This document shows, one piece after another, positions 32,967-41,332 of a stretch of DNA of 45,200 nucleotides. How positions within the stretch are numbered: the stretch's first letter is position 1; each line of letters opens with the position of its first letter. The notes under the pieces were generated by a model. The model saw nothing but the letters and a program-made list of their open reading frames with translations. It had not been told where the DNA came from and searched no databases. The stretch comes from Candidatus Latescibacterota bacterium (GTDB lineage Bacteria > Latescibacterota > UBA2968 > GCA-2709665), in NCBI GenBank assembly GCA_021295655.1, contig JAGWBX010000011.1, forward strand, positions 1-45,200. Reading direction: 5' to 3'. The translations under genes were made by a program, and so were the position numbers.

Positions 32967-34202
32967 CTAGAAAAAGTCCTTCACCCACGCCTTCATCCTT
33001 CCCAGGACCGATCCCAGGGAGCCGTTGCCGCCGCCGCTTAACGCGCCGCCGAATTCCTGATGCTGCAGTCCGAATTTCACCAGGCCGACGCCGGTCGCGT
33101 AGATGGGCTCGGTGACGTCGTCCGAAAGGCCGGTAACACCGTTCGGCATGCCTACGCTCACCGGCATTCCAAACACCGCTTCGGCCAGTTCAGCCGCCCC
33201 CTCGAGCATTGATCCTCCGCCGGTGATGACGACGCCTGCCGCCAGCAGATCGGCATAGTCGGTCCTGCGGATTTCACGATGAACCAGGGTGAAGATTTCC
33301 TCCATGCGCGCTTCGATAATCGCCGACAATTCCACTCGCGGCACTTCGAAAGAGGGCCGTCCGCCTATTCCCGGCACATTTATCGTCTCGTCTTTTTCAA
33401 CCAGTGAACGCGACGAACAGCCGCGAGAACGCTTGATGTTTTCAGCCTGTACTAGCGGTGTTCTCAATCCGATTGAGATATCGCTGGTCACATTCTCGCC
33501 GCCCAGCCCCACGACGGCCGTATGCCTGATGCTCCCGTCGTAGAATACGGCGACGTCGGTTGTTCCGCCGCCAATGTCGACCAGCGTTACGCCCATTTCC
33601 TCTTCCTCGGGCGACAACACGGCGTAGCTGGATGCCAACGGCTCCAGCACGAGATCCACAACCTCGACGCCCGCCCTTCGGATGCTCTTGCATATGTTCT
33701 GCGCCGAAGTCACGGCACCTGTCACCATATGCACGTCGGCCTCGAGACGCACTCCCGACATTCCAATCGGATTCTTGACGCCTGGCTGGTCATCCACCAC
33801 GAAAGATTGGGGCAGCACGTGGATAATTTCCCGGTCCATGGGTATCGAAACTGCCTTGGCGGTTTCAATGACACGCGCTTCATCCTGAGCGGTAATCTCG
33901 TTGTCATTTCCGGAAACGGCAATCACACCACGGCAATTCAGACTGCGAATGTGATCGCCGGCGATGCCTGCGTAGACCGCCCCGATACTTACATCCGAGG
34001 CATGCTCCGCCTCTTCAACAGCGCGCTGAATGGATTGGACCGTCTGGGCGACATTTACCACCACACCACGTTTCAGCCCGTTGGACTGGCTTGTGCCGAT
34101 ACCCGTAATCCTGAGCTGATCGTCATCCTGTACCTCGGCTACGACCACACAGATTTTGGTCGTTCCAATATCCATTCCAACGATCTGATCTCCCTTGGCC
34201 AT
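32967..34202 (-). CDS. ftsA: Cell division protein FtsA
   Basis: A 411-residue actin-like ATPase that ties FtsZ filaments to the membrane: VGMDIGTTKICVVVAE (phosphate 1), the 1C domain around ISVSGNDNEI-like sequence, TLVDIGGGTTDVAVF (phosphate 2), VITGGGSMLEGA (adenosine motif), and a C-terminal amphipathic helix LGRMKAWVKDFF. AAAGGA lies about 9 bases before ATG 34202; the 14-codon longer start is less likely. It follows ftsQ by 48 bp. Confidence 0.96.
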   Translation of the reverse strand: MAKGDQIVGMDIGTTKICVVVAEVQDDDQLRITGIGTSQSNGLKRGVVVNVAQTVQSIQRAVEEAEHASDVSIGAVYAGIAGDHIRSLNCRGVIAVSGNDNEITAQDEARVIETAKAVSIPMDREIIHVLPQSFVVDDQPGVKNPIGMSGVRLEADVHMVTGAVTSAQNICKSIRRAGVEVVDLVLEPLASSYAVLSPEEEEMGVTLVDIGGGTTDVAVFYDGSIRHTAVVGLGGENVTSDISIGLRTPLVQAENIKRSRGCSSRSLVEKDETINVPGIGGRPSFEVPRVELSAIIEARMEEIFTLVHREIRRTDYADLLAAGVVITGGGSMLEGAAELAEAVFGMPVSVGMPNGVTGLSDDVTEPIYATGVGLVKFGLQHQEFGGALSGGGNGSLGSVLGRMKAWVKDFF

Positions 34203-34250
34203 CCTCGGTTCCTTTCCGGCTTCTGCAAGAAGGGTGCCTGACACAGTTTC

Positions 34251-35045
34251 TTACCCTGTACCCACAACGACCTGATTCGAGAACCGGAGATCGACGTAGG
34301 CCGGCGTCGGAATTCCGTGCGTCTCCGCCTTCACAAACGCATCAAAACAACGGACCTGTTCAACCGCATCTTCAAGTCGCATGAGAAGCGTCAATCCATC
34401 GCCCACCAGAAAGACACGAGCCTCAGTGGCGGACACCAGGTGTACCTCGGAGACCTCTTCCAGAAACGCTGGTGCGTTTTCCCGAAGCTGATCCAGGAAT
34501 GCCACAAGGTGGATAAACCGGTGAGCCACGGGTGTGTCTACGACCGCTTCGATACCGGTTACGATTGGCAGATCGAACGGCGACTGCGGTAGCGGAAAGA
34601 GCACGCCATCACCGTCCAGCCCGTACAATCCGTCCGACATTGCGGCCAGCGCAAGCGGCTGCCTCTCCTGCAGTTCGATGAGCAGCCCGCCCGGGGGTTG
34701 CCTCAATAACAATGCATCCTTGATCGCAGGATCTGCCGACAACCGTTCCGTGGCCGCGTTGAGATCGGCCGCAAACAGATTGACGCCGATCTTCAGACCG
34801 GAACGGGCCGCCACCTCGCTTTCCTTCAGGAGCCGGTTGCCCGTCACGGTAATGCGTTCCAAACGAAACAGGTCGGATTCGGTGAGCGCCGAGTAGGCGT
34901 TCTGAATTCCGAAAAGCAGCAGACCAACAAGCGCCATAACGACAATCCACCGCAAAATGCGGACAGGCGATCGGGGTTCCGGATCCTCGTAGGGTATCCG
35001 GTCAAGTTCCTGCGTCCGGGAATAGATCGGTCTATGACTGTGCAT
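34251..35045 (-). CDS. ftsQ: Cell division protein FtsQ
   Basis: A 264-residue bitopic division protein: cytoplasmic N-terminus of about 30 residues, one membrane segment (ILRWIVVMALVGLLLFGI), a POTRA domain (FRLERITVTGNRLL to LLIELQERQPLAL) and the FtsQ beta domain ending AYVDLRFSNQVVV. It recruits FtsL and FtsB to the septum. GGAGGT lies 4 bases before the ATG. It follows murB by 96 bp. The N-terminal tail is rather long for its size but not abnormal. Confidence 0.93.
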   Translation of the reverse strand: MHSHRPIYSRTQELDRIPYEDPEPRSPVRILRWIVVMALVGLLLFGIQNAYSALTESDLFRLERITVTGNRLLKESEVAARSGLKIGVNLFAADLNAATERLSADPAIKDALLLRQPPGGLLIELQERQPLALAAMSDGLYGLDGDGVLFPLPQSPFDLPIVTGIEAVVDTPVAHRFIHLVAFLDQLRENAPAFLEEVSEVHLVSATEARVFLVGDGLTLLMRLEDAVEQVRCFDAFVKAETHGIPTPAYVDLRFSNQVVVGTG

Positions 35046-35141
35046 ATGACCTCCGTCGTTTCAGTGGATTCGCGCAATCCTGTTCCACAACCGATGCTGC
35101 ACAAGGAAATCCATGGCAGGGACCCGTCGCGGCACGCTGTT

Positions 35142-36080
35142 TCACGGATTCTCGATACCGCGCTCGCCAACAACGCGAACTTCCATGTTCATTTCAATGC
35201 CAAAAGCCTGCCGTACTTTCTCCTGGACCATTTGTGCCAGCGAGAGCACATCCGCCGAGGTGCCACCACCCCGATTCACGATAAAATTCGCATGGACGTC
35301 CGATACTTCAACGTCGCCCACGGACAGCCCCTTGCATCCGGCTTTGTCGATGAGCAGCCCCGCCGAAGTTCCGGGAGGGTTTTTGAAGATGCATCCGGCG
35401 TTACGCTCCCAAAGCGGCTGGGAGCTTCTTCGCTGCGCCAGCATTTCGTCCATGCGTGCCTGGACCATTGCAGGATCGTCCTCTTCAAGAAAAAAACCCG
35501 CCTCCACGATCAGAAATCCCACGGGAAGGTCCGTACGACGGTACGAGAACGATATTGATTCTTTCTGCAATTCAAGCGCATCTCCGGATCGGAGGTCCAG
35601 ACCTCTCAGCCACGCTGTCCGCTCCATGATCTGACCCCCCCACGCCCCCGCGTTGCCCCATACCGCGCCCCCCACGGTACCGGGAATTCCGCATCCGAAC
35701 TCCATTCCGGTTCGTCCGGCGCGCTGACAGCGTCTGGAAAATACCTGAAGGCTCGCGCCCGCCTGCGCAATGCCCTGATCCGATTCTACCGCCATTCCGG
35801 AAAGTCCGCCGGTCAGACAGATGACCAGCCCTCTGAAACCGGCGTCGCTCACCAGAATGTTGGTTCCGCCGCCCAGAGCCAACACCTGCAGTTGGGAGTC
35901 CAGAACGAGTGGCACCGCGGTAACCAGATCATCCATGTCCGCGGGCCGGAAGAACAGGTCCGCGGCGCCACCCATGCCAAAATGGGTGTGCTTCTTCAAG
36001 GGTTCATCAACCAGAAGTTCGCCCCTGCAACGTGCCCGGATTTCACGGGCGAGCGCGTTCCGCTTTGAAGCATCATGCAT
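35142..36080 (-). CDS. murB: UDP-N-acetylenolpyruvoylglucosamine reductase
   Basis: A 312-residue FAD enzyme that reduces UDP-GlcNAc-enolpyruvate to UDP-MurNAc. KHTHFGMGGAADLFF, LALGGGTNILVSD, CGIPGTVGGAVWGNAGAWGG and SYRRTDLP are typical. The catalytic acid in NAGCIFKNPPG is Cys, as in type II MurB, and Glu sits near the end in MEVRVVGE. The ATG at 36080 overlaps the end of murC by 8 bases. The 16-codon extension within murC is less likely. Confidence 0.95.
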   Translation of the reverse strand: MHDASKRNALAREIRARCRGELLVDEPLKKHTHFGMGGAADLFFRPADMDDLVTAVPLVLDSQLQVLALGGGTNILVSDAGFRGLVICLTGGLSGMAVESDQGIAQAGASLQVFSRRCQRAGRTGMEFGCGIPGTVGGAVWGNAGAWGGQIMERTAWLRGLDLRSGDALELQKESISFSYRRTDLPVGFLIVEAGFFLEEDDPAMVQARMDEMLAQRRSSQPLWERNAGCIFKNPPGTSAGLLIDKAGCKGLSVGDVEVSDVHANFIVNRGGGTSADVLSLAQMVQEKVRQAFGIEMNMEVRVVGERGIENP

Positions 36081-37461
36081 CGGCCCGCGGTACTCCCTCG
36101 GATAACCGGTCGATAAGCCCGTATGCAACCTGCTCCACGTCGCCGGCGCCCATCACCAATACGAGGTCGCCCGGCGCAAGCGCTTTCGACAGGCGAAGTT
36201 CCAGGTCATCCAGGCCCGCGATATAGAATACTTCGGAACAGCCGGCATTCCGCACCTGACGCGCCACCGTTTCGCCGGTCACGCCGGGAATCGCGTCCTC
36301 TCGGGCGGCATAGACGTCGGCTACCCAGACCTCGTCGGCTTCACCCAGCGCATTTCCAAACTCAACCGCGAAATCTCTGGTTCGTGAGTACAGGTGCGGC
36401 TGGAAAACAGCGACCAAACGGCCCGTCCCTGACGCCCTGATCGTCTCGAGTGCGGCGCGAACCTCGGTTGGATGATGGGCGTAGTCGTTAACGACACACA
36501 CTCCCCCTGGATCGCCAAGCACCTCCAGACGGCGTCGCACGCCCCGGAAGTTTTCCAGGCCTGTGCGTATTGCCATCCAGGGCAGTTCCAGGGCCAGGCC
36601 CACGCCAACGGCCGCCAGCGCATTGCTCACGTTGTGGCGACCGGGGACCCGGAGGACGATATCGCCGAGTGGTCTTCCCCGGTCGACCACTCGAAACCGA
36701 CTTTCGAGGCCGTCCTGAAGCACGGATTGCGCAGAAATCCCCGTTGTGTCCTGCAGCCCGTACGTGAAGACGTCAAGATGCCCCGCGTTCAATTGGCGCA
36801 CGAACGGCCCGTCGTAGGCCATCACCGCGCTTCGGCCTGTCTGTTCCAGAAACTGCTGAAACGCCAGAAAGAGGCCCGCCATGTTTCCGTAAGTATCGAG
36901 ATGATCCTCCTCGAGTGACGTCACAACCGCCACCTCCGGACGCAATGTCAGAAAGGAGCGGTCGAATTCATCGGCCTCGACAGCCCACAACGTCCTTGAG
37001 CCGGGACGCAGATTTCTTTCAGGACCACGAACGATCCCACCCACCAGTACCGTTGGATCCAGACCTGCGGCCTCGAGAACCCCGCCCACCATCGCGGTTG
37101 TGGTTGTCTTTCCGTGTGTGCCGGTCACGGCCACAACACGGTGACCTGCCGTCAATTCTCCGAGAAGAGCGGCCCGCTTGACTGTCGGAATCCCTTGAGT
37201 CCGGGCTTCCTTCAATTCCCTGTTTTCCGGTCCCGCGGCAGGCGTGTATACAACCAGGTCTGCGCTTTCCACCGCCTCTGACGTATGTCCTATTTGAACG
37301 GGGATTCCAAGGGATCCCAACCGGTCCGTCAGCGCGGAGGCCTCGCGGTCCGATCCGGTGACAATGCATTCCTGCTGAAACAGCAGTTCCGCGACCGCGC
37401 TCATGCCCACTCCGCCGATGCCCACAAAATGAACCCGGCAACCCGGTTTCAGTTTCAACAT
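36073..37461 (-). CDS. murC: UDP-N-acetylmuramate--L-alanine ligase
   Basis: A 462-residue Mur ligase that adds the first L-Ala to UDP-MurNAc using ATP. HFVGIGGVGMSAVAE at the N-terminus binds UDP, GTHGKTTTTAMVG binds ATP, EADEFDRSFL and LEEDHLDTYG carry metal ligands, and NDYAHHPTEVRAAL is the MurC-specific C-terminal motif. A structured repeat (37483-37522) lies directly upstream, between murG and murC. Confidence 0.96.
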   Translation of the reverse strand: MLKLKPGCRVHFVGIGGVGMSAVAELLFQQECIVTGSDREASALTDRLGSLGIPVQIGHTSEAVESADLVVYTPAAGPENRELKEARTQGIPTVKRAALLGELTAGHRVVAVTGTHGKTTTTAMVGGVLEAAGLDPTVLVGGIVRGPERNLRPGSRTLWAVEADEFDRSFLTLRPEVAVVTSLEEDHLDTYGNMAGLFLAFQQFLEQTGRSAVMAYDGPFVRQLNAGHLDVFTYGLQDTTGISAQSVLQDGLESRFRVVDRGRPLGDIVLRVPGRHNVSNALAAVGVGLALELPWMAIRTGLENFRGVRRRLEVLGDPGGVCVVNDYAHHPTEVRAALETIRASGTGRLVAVFQPHLYSRTRDFAVEFGNALGEADEVWVADVYAAREDAIPGVTGETVARQVRNAGCSEVFYIAGLDDLELRLSKALAPGDLVLVMGAGDVEQVAYGLIDRLSEGVPRADA

Positions 37462-37482
37462 GCGGCATCCAATCTCGGTGTT

Positions 37483-37522
37483 CCGTCCCGAATTCAGGCG
37501 ACCTGTTTTCGGGACAGGACAC
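37483..37522. repeat. Intergenic structured repeat, copy 2
   Basis: Matches 30599-30641 over about 40 positions. The hairpin here is CCTGT/ACAGG around the same TTTCGGG loop; an alternative perfect GTCCCGAA/TTCGGGAC stem (37485-37492 with 37508-37515) also forms. CAGG, CCTG and CAGG follow in series, so two small hairpins exclude each other. It fills most of the murG-murC gap. Confidence 0.7.
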
Positions 37523-38628
37523 TATCGCTCACCGCGCAGCAATCCACAATGCGCCATTCCCTCCACCATCCGCACAGCCGCGTCAGGAACCGCCAGCGCG
37601 CGGCTGCGGCGGGCCATATCCGCCAGAAGCCCGTTCGAATCGATCATCCCGGACACTTCCTGTACCAACCTCTCCGCGCTGAGTTCCGACTCGCGCACCA
37701 TTCGCGCGGCGCCGGCTCGAGCGACCGCCCTTGCGTTGTATTCCTGATGGTTCTCGGCCGCGAGTGGCAATGGCACCATCAACGCGGGTACGCCCAGTTG
37801 CGTCATTTCCGTTACCGTTATTGCGCCCGCACGGGTCAACGCGAGGTCTGCCGCGCTGTAAGCCACCGCCATATCGTCGATGAATTCCCTGACGACCACG
37901 CGGCCTCCGCAGGGTTGGGCCGCGGATGCCGCCGTGCGGTATCCCACACTGCCGGTCTGCCACAGAATCTGATAGCCGCGTTGTGTCAGTACCGGCAGCG
38001 CCTCTGCCACGGCGCGGTTGATTCCCATTGATCCCTGGCTGGCTCCGGTGACGAACAGCGTGACCCGATCGACGTCCAAACCAAACCGCCTGCGAGCCTC
38101 TTTCCTGTCCACGCGCCGCCATCCCTCCCGAATCGGGTTGCCGACGACATGCTTCTCACGTCCGCCCACACGGCGCCCTGCCCCTTCAAACGCCAGATAG
38201 ACCTGCCGGGCCGCGCGCGACAACAGGCGTACTGTGAGCCCGGGGTAATTGTTCGACTCGTGCAGGACCAACGGGATACCGAGCAATCGTGCGGCAACGC
38301 CCACCGGTCCGCTGACATGGCCGCCCGTGCAGATTACCGTGTGGGGATGATACGTAAGGAGGATACGGAGTGCCGAACAGATACCCTTCAAGAGCGACCA
38401 TGGAAATTGCAGCAGATCCAGATGCAGGCGACGTTTAAGGCCAATAACCGGCAAGGCCTCCAGGACATAACCGGCACGCGGAATCAGCCTGGCCTCAACA
38501 CCACGCGCAACACCGACGAATCTGACAATCGTATCCGGGCGCCTCTGACGGACCGCGGCCGCTACACCCAGGGCGGGCACCGTGTGGCCGCCGGTGAGGG
38601 TAACGGCAAACAACAGGCGTAATGGCAT
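37522..38628 (-). CDS. murG: UDP-GlcNAc: lipid I N-acetylglucosaminyltransferase
   Basis: A 368-residue GT28 enzyme making lipid II on the inner face of the membrane. TLTGGHTVPALGVA is the N-terminal donor-side glycine loop, CTGGHVSGPVGVAAR and HESNNYPG follow, and ASQGSMGINRAV, LTRAGAITVTEM and PLPLAAENHQEYNA form the UDP-GlcNAc site. Its ATG at 38628 shares its first base with the TGA of ftsW (TGATG), so the two are coupled. The 27-codon upstream extension lies inside ftsW. Confidence 0.95.
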   Translation of the reverse strand: MPLRLLFAVTLTGGHTVPALGVAAAVRQRRPDTIVRFVGVARGVEARLIPRAGYVLEALPVIGLKRRLHLDLLQFPWSLLKGICSALRILLTYHPHTVICTGGHVSGPVGVAARLLGIPLVLHESNNYPGLTVRLLSRAARQVYLAFEGAGRRVGGREKHVVGNPIREGWRRVDRKEARRRFGLDVDRVTLFVTGASQGSMGINRAVAEALPVLTQRGYQILWQTGSVGYRTAASAAQPCGGRVVVREFIDDMAVAYSAADLALTRAGAITVTEMTQLGVPALMVPLPLAAENHQEYNARAVARAGAARMVRESELSAERLVQEVSGMIDSNGLLADMARRSRALAVPDAAVRMVEGMAHCGLLRGER

Positions 38629-39803
38629 CAGAACCTGCGATCTCCTGTCCGGTACATTCTGACCGCACCGGTCCGTTGGGGAAGCGCTCCCGGGTCGGCC
38701 GATCCGCACCTCCCGATGTTAATCAGAATACCAACGGCAAGCAGCGTGAACAGCATGGAAGTTCCACCGTAGCTGATGAAGGGAAGGGGAAGCCCGGTGG
38801 CCGGTATCAGTCCGGTACACACCCCCATGTTCACAAACGCGTAGACCAGAATCATGAATGTAATGCCAGACGCCAGGAAGAATCCGTGCAGGTCCGGCGC
38901 GCGCCGGGCGATTTGAAAGCCGCACCGGGCAAAGATCACGAAACAGAGCACCACGCCAGCCGTACCGACCAGTCCCAGCTCTTCACCGACGATGCTGAAC
39001 ACAAAGTCGGTATGTGGCTCCGGCAAAAAGAAATACTTCTGAAGGCTCTGTCCGAGGCCCACTCCGGACCATCCTCCGCTGCCCAGCGCCAGCAATGACT
39101 GCATAACATGATACCCTGCGCCCTGGACGTCGTCCGCGGGACTGAAGAACGTCATCATCCGCTCTCTTCGATATCCAAGAACGAACACAACGATAAATAA
39201 CACCGGCAAAAGTACCATCCCCGTGCCGGCCAGGTGCTTGACTCGCACACCGGCCAGATACAATATCAGCGTGCAGGTGAATCCGATCGCCAGCGCCGTT
39301 CCGAGGTCGGGCTGCAACATGACCATACCCATCGCTGTGCCGACGATGGCAATATGCGGGAGGTAACCCTGAACCAGGTCTTTTACCAGGCCCTGGCGCC
39401 TGCTCAGGGATTCCGCCAGATAGACCACAAGCGCGAGCCGCATCAGATCCGAAGGTTGAAATGCGCCGCCCGGCAATGGAATCCATCGATACGCGCCGCG
39501 CACTTTGCCGAAGTCCGCGATTTTGAAAACCAGGACAACGGCCAGACCCAGAAAACCGATGGCCAGAAAGACCCGGGCGAAACGTGCCCAGAAGCGGTAG
39601 TCAATCCGCATAATCAGAAACATTGCAAGAAGACCGACCACCGTACGCAACGCCGACCGCTTCAGAAAAAAGTGGTCGCTCTCAAAACGCACCTGACCCA
39701 ACGCCGTGCTGGCGCTATATACCATGACCAGGCCAAATCCCACCAGCCCGACGACCAGCAATATCAGCAAATAGGTCTGCCGTTCTGTACCTGATGTCGA
39801 CAT
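38628..39803 (-). CDS. ftsW: Septal peptidoglycan polymerase FtsW (SEDS family)
   Basis: A 391-residue membrane protein with about ten hydrophobic segments. MVYSAS early on, FQPSDLMRLALVVYLAE, VMLQPDLGTALA with the catalytic Asp, PEPHTDFVFSIVGEELG and TGLPLPFISYGGTSM are SEDS signatures. It polymerises lipid II glycan strands together with FtsI. murF ends 61 bp upstream; mraY and murD, which commonly lie between these genes, are not there. The tail after the last helix is about 30 residues. Confidence 0.95.
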   Translation of the reverse strand: MSTSGTERQTYLLILLVVGLVGFGLVMVYSASTALGQVRFESDHFFLKRSALRTVVGLLAMFLIMRIDYRFWARFARVFLAIGFLGLAVVLVFKIADFGKVRGAYRWIPLPGGAFQPSDLMRLALVVYLAESLSRRQGLVKDLVQGYLPHIAIVGTAMGMVMLQPDLGTALAIGFTCTLILYLAGVRVKHLAGTGMVLLPVLFIVVFVLGYRRERMMTFFSPADDVQGAGYHVMQSLLALGSGGWSGVGLGQSLQKYFFLPEPHTDFVFSIVGEELGLVGTAGVVLCFVIFARCGFQIARRAPDLHGFFLASGITFMILVYAFVNMGVCTGLIPATGLPLPFISYGGTSMLFTLLAVGILINIGRCGSADPGALPQRTGAVRMYRTGDRRF

Positions 39804-39864
39804 ATAATTCGGCTTATCGTGATCTGTCCTGAAAATATCTTACCATTCTCGCGCCTGCCGTTTT

Positions 39865-41274
39865 TCATGGCTTCATTGCGAAACCCAGTGCCTCCGCTGT
39901 CGTCTCCATCGCAACGCCGCGAGAGCCCTTCATCAGTACGAGGTCGCCCGGCTTGAGAAATGCCTTGAGATCTGTCACGAGGGATTCACGGTCATCGAAC
40001 GCCCGGGACCTGTCGGAGGGCAGGCCTCCCGAGATACCTCCTCGGGACACGTGACCGGACATGTCACCGAGCGCAAAAATGGCGTCCATCCCCACTCTTG
40101 CAGCAAGTTCTCCAAGGTGCCGGTGGTTTTGAACGGCCGATGGGCCCAGTTCCAGCATATCCCCCAGCACGGCCACCCGGCGACCGCCTTCCGGGACGGA
40201 CATCCTCGCCAGCGTTTCCAGGGCCGCCCGCATCGAGGCCGGATTGGCATTGTACGAATCGTTCAATAGACGGATTCCGTTCCATTCGACAACCCGGCCG
40301 CGCAATTTCGAAGGCCGAAACTCGCCAAGTGCTTGAGCGGCCCCCTCAAGCGGCACATCCAGTGCCGCGCCGACCGCCGCTGCGGCAAGCGCGTTGTACA
40401 CCTGGTGCCGGCCGGGTACGGCCAGATGAAAAAAACGGCCCTGCAGAGAGAAATGACCGCAGCCCTCCTGGTCTATGACAAGTCCCTCCCCACGAAACTG
40501 ACATATCTTCTCGATACCAAAGCCCAGGAGTCTCCCCTTAAGTCTTGCTCGCTCCTTGGACACATACAGGTCATCGAGATTCAAGATAGCCATTGAAGAC
40601 TCTTCAAGATGATCCAGGAGTTCCCCTTTGGCTTTGGCCACCCCCTCTACAGAGCCTAAAAACTCCAGATGTGCAGGTCCGATATTGGTAATGACGCCGA
40701 TCGCGGGATCGGCAATTTCACACAGGTATTTCAAACCGCCGTGTTCGCTGATGCCCATTTCAATCACCGCGGCTTCGTAGCTGTCTGAAAGCCGCAGCAG
40801 GGTCAGCGGAACCCCGAGCCAGTTGTTCAGATTGCCTTCGGTAGCCAGCACCCGGTACCGGGTGCTCAGCACGGCGGCGGCCATATCCTTGGTTGTTGTC
40901 TTTCCACTGCTTCCCGTGATGCCCACCACCGGAATCCGGAAACGCCGGCGGTACGTTCTTCCGAGTGCGCCCAGCGCCCTGCCCGGCGACTCGACGACGA
41001 TCAGCGCTCCGGACGGGCGTCCGCGATTTCGGTATTCAGCCCAGTGCCTCGAAACGACAGCCGCCGATGCGCCCTTCTTGAGGGCATCGCCCACAAAACG
41101 ATGTCCATCCCGATTTCCGTTGACGCGCTCTCCCTCAAGTGCGAAGAATAATTCCCCCGCGTTCAGCACACGCGAATCGATGCACCCTCCGACTGGACAG
41201 ATTGCCGGATCGACGGCGCCAACGAGCGCTCCGTCCATTGCATCCGCTGCTTCAGCGAGTGTCATCCCTTCCAT
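39865..41274 (-). CDS. murF: UDP-MurNAc-tripeptide--D-Ala-D-Ala ligase
   Basis: A 469-residue Mur ligase that completes the pentapeptide. IDSRVLNAGELFFAL at the N-terminus, GITGSSGKTTTKDM (ATP loop), VIEMGISEHGGLKYL, TNIGPAHLEFLGS with metal ligands, and NDSYNANPASMRAAL with the MurF-specific C-terminal motif are visible. It starts 58 bp after murE. The alternative ATG three codons in has no better ribosome site. Confidence 0.95.
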   Translation of the reverse strand: MEGMTLAEAADAMDGALVGAVDPAICPVGGCIDSRVLNAGELFFALEGERVNGNRDGHRFVGDALKKGASAAVVSRHWAEYRNRGRPSGALIVVESPGRALGALGRTYRRRFRIPVVGITGSSGKTTTKDMAAAVLSTRYRVLATEGNLNNWLGVPLTLLRLSDSYEAAVIEMGISEHGGLKYLCEIADPAIGVITNIGPAHLEFLGSVEGVAKAKGELLDHLEESSMAILNLDDLYVSKERARLKGRLLGFGIEKICQFRGEGLVIDQEGCGHFSLQGRFFHLAVPGRHQVYNALAAAAVGAALDVPLEGAAQALGEFRPSKLRGRVVEWNGIRLLNDSYNANPASMRAALETLARMSVPEGGRRVAVLGDMLELGPSAVQNHRHLGELAARVGMDAIFALGDMSGHVSRGGISGGLPSDRSRAFDDRESLVTDLKAFLKPGDLVLMKGSRGVAMETTAEALGFAMKP

Positions 41275-41332
41275 ACTTGTGGTTCCGGGTGAAGGTCCGG
41301 AAGCCTCGAACCCGTCGGCACCTGGAAGCCGG

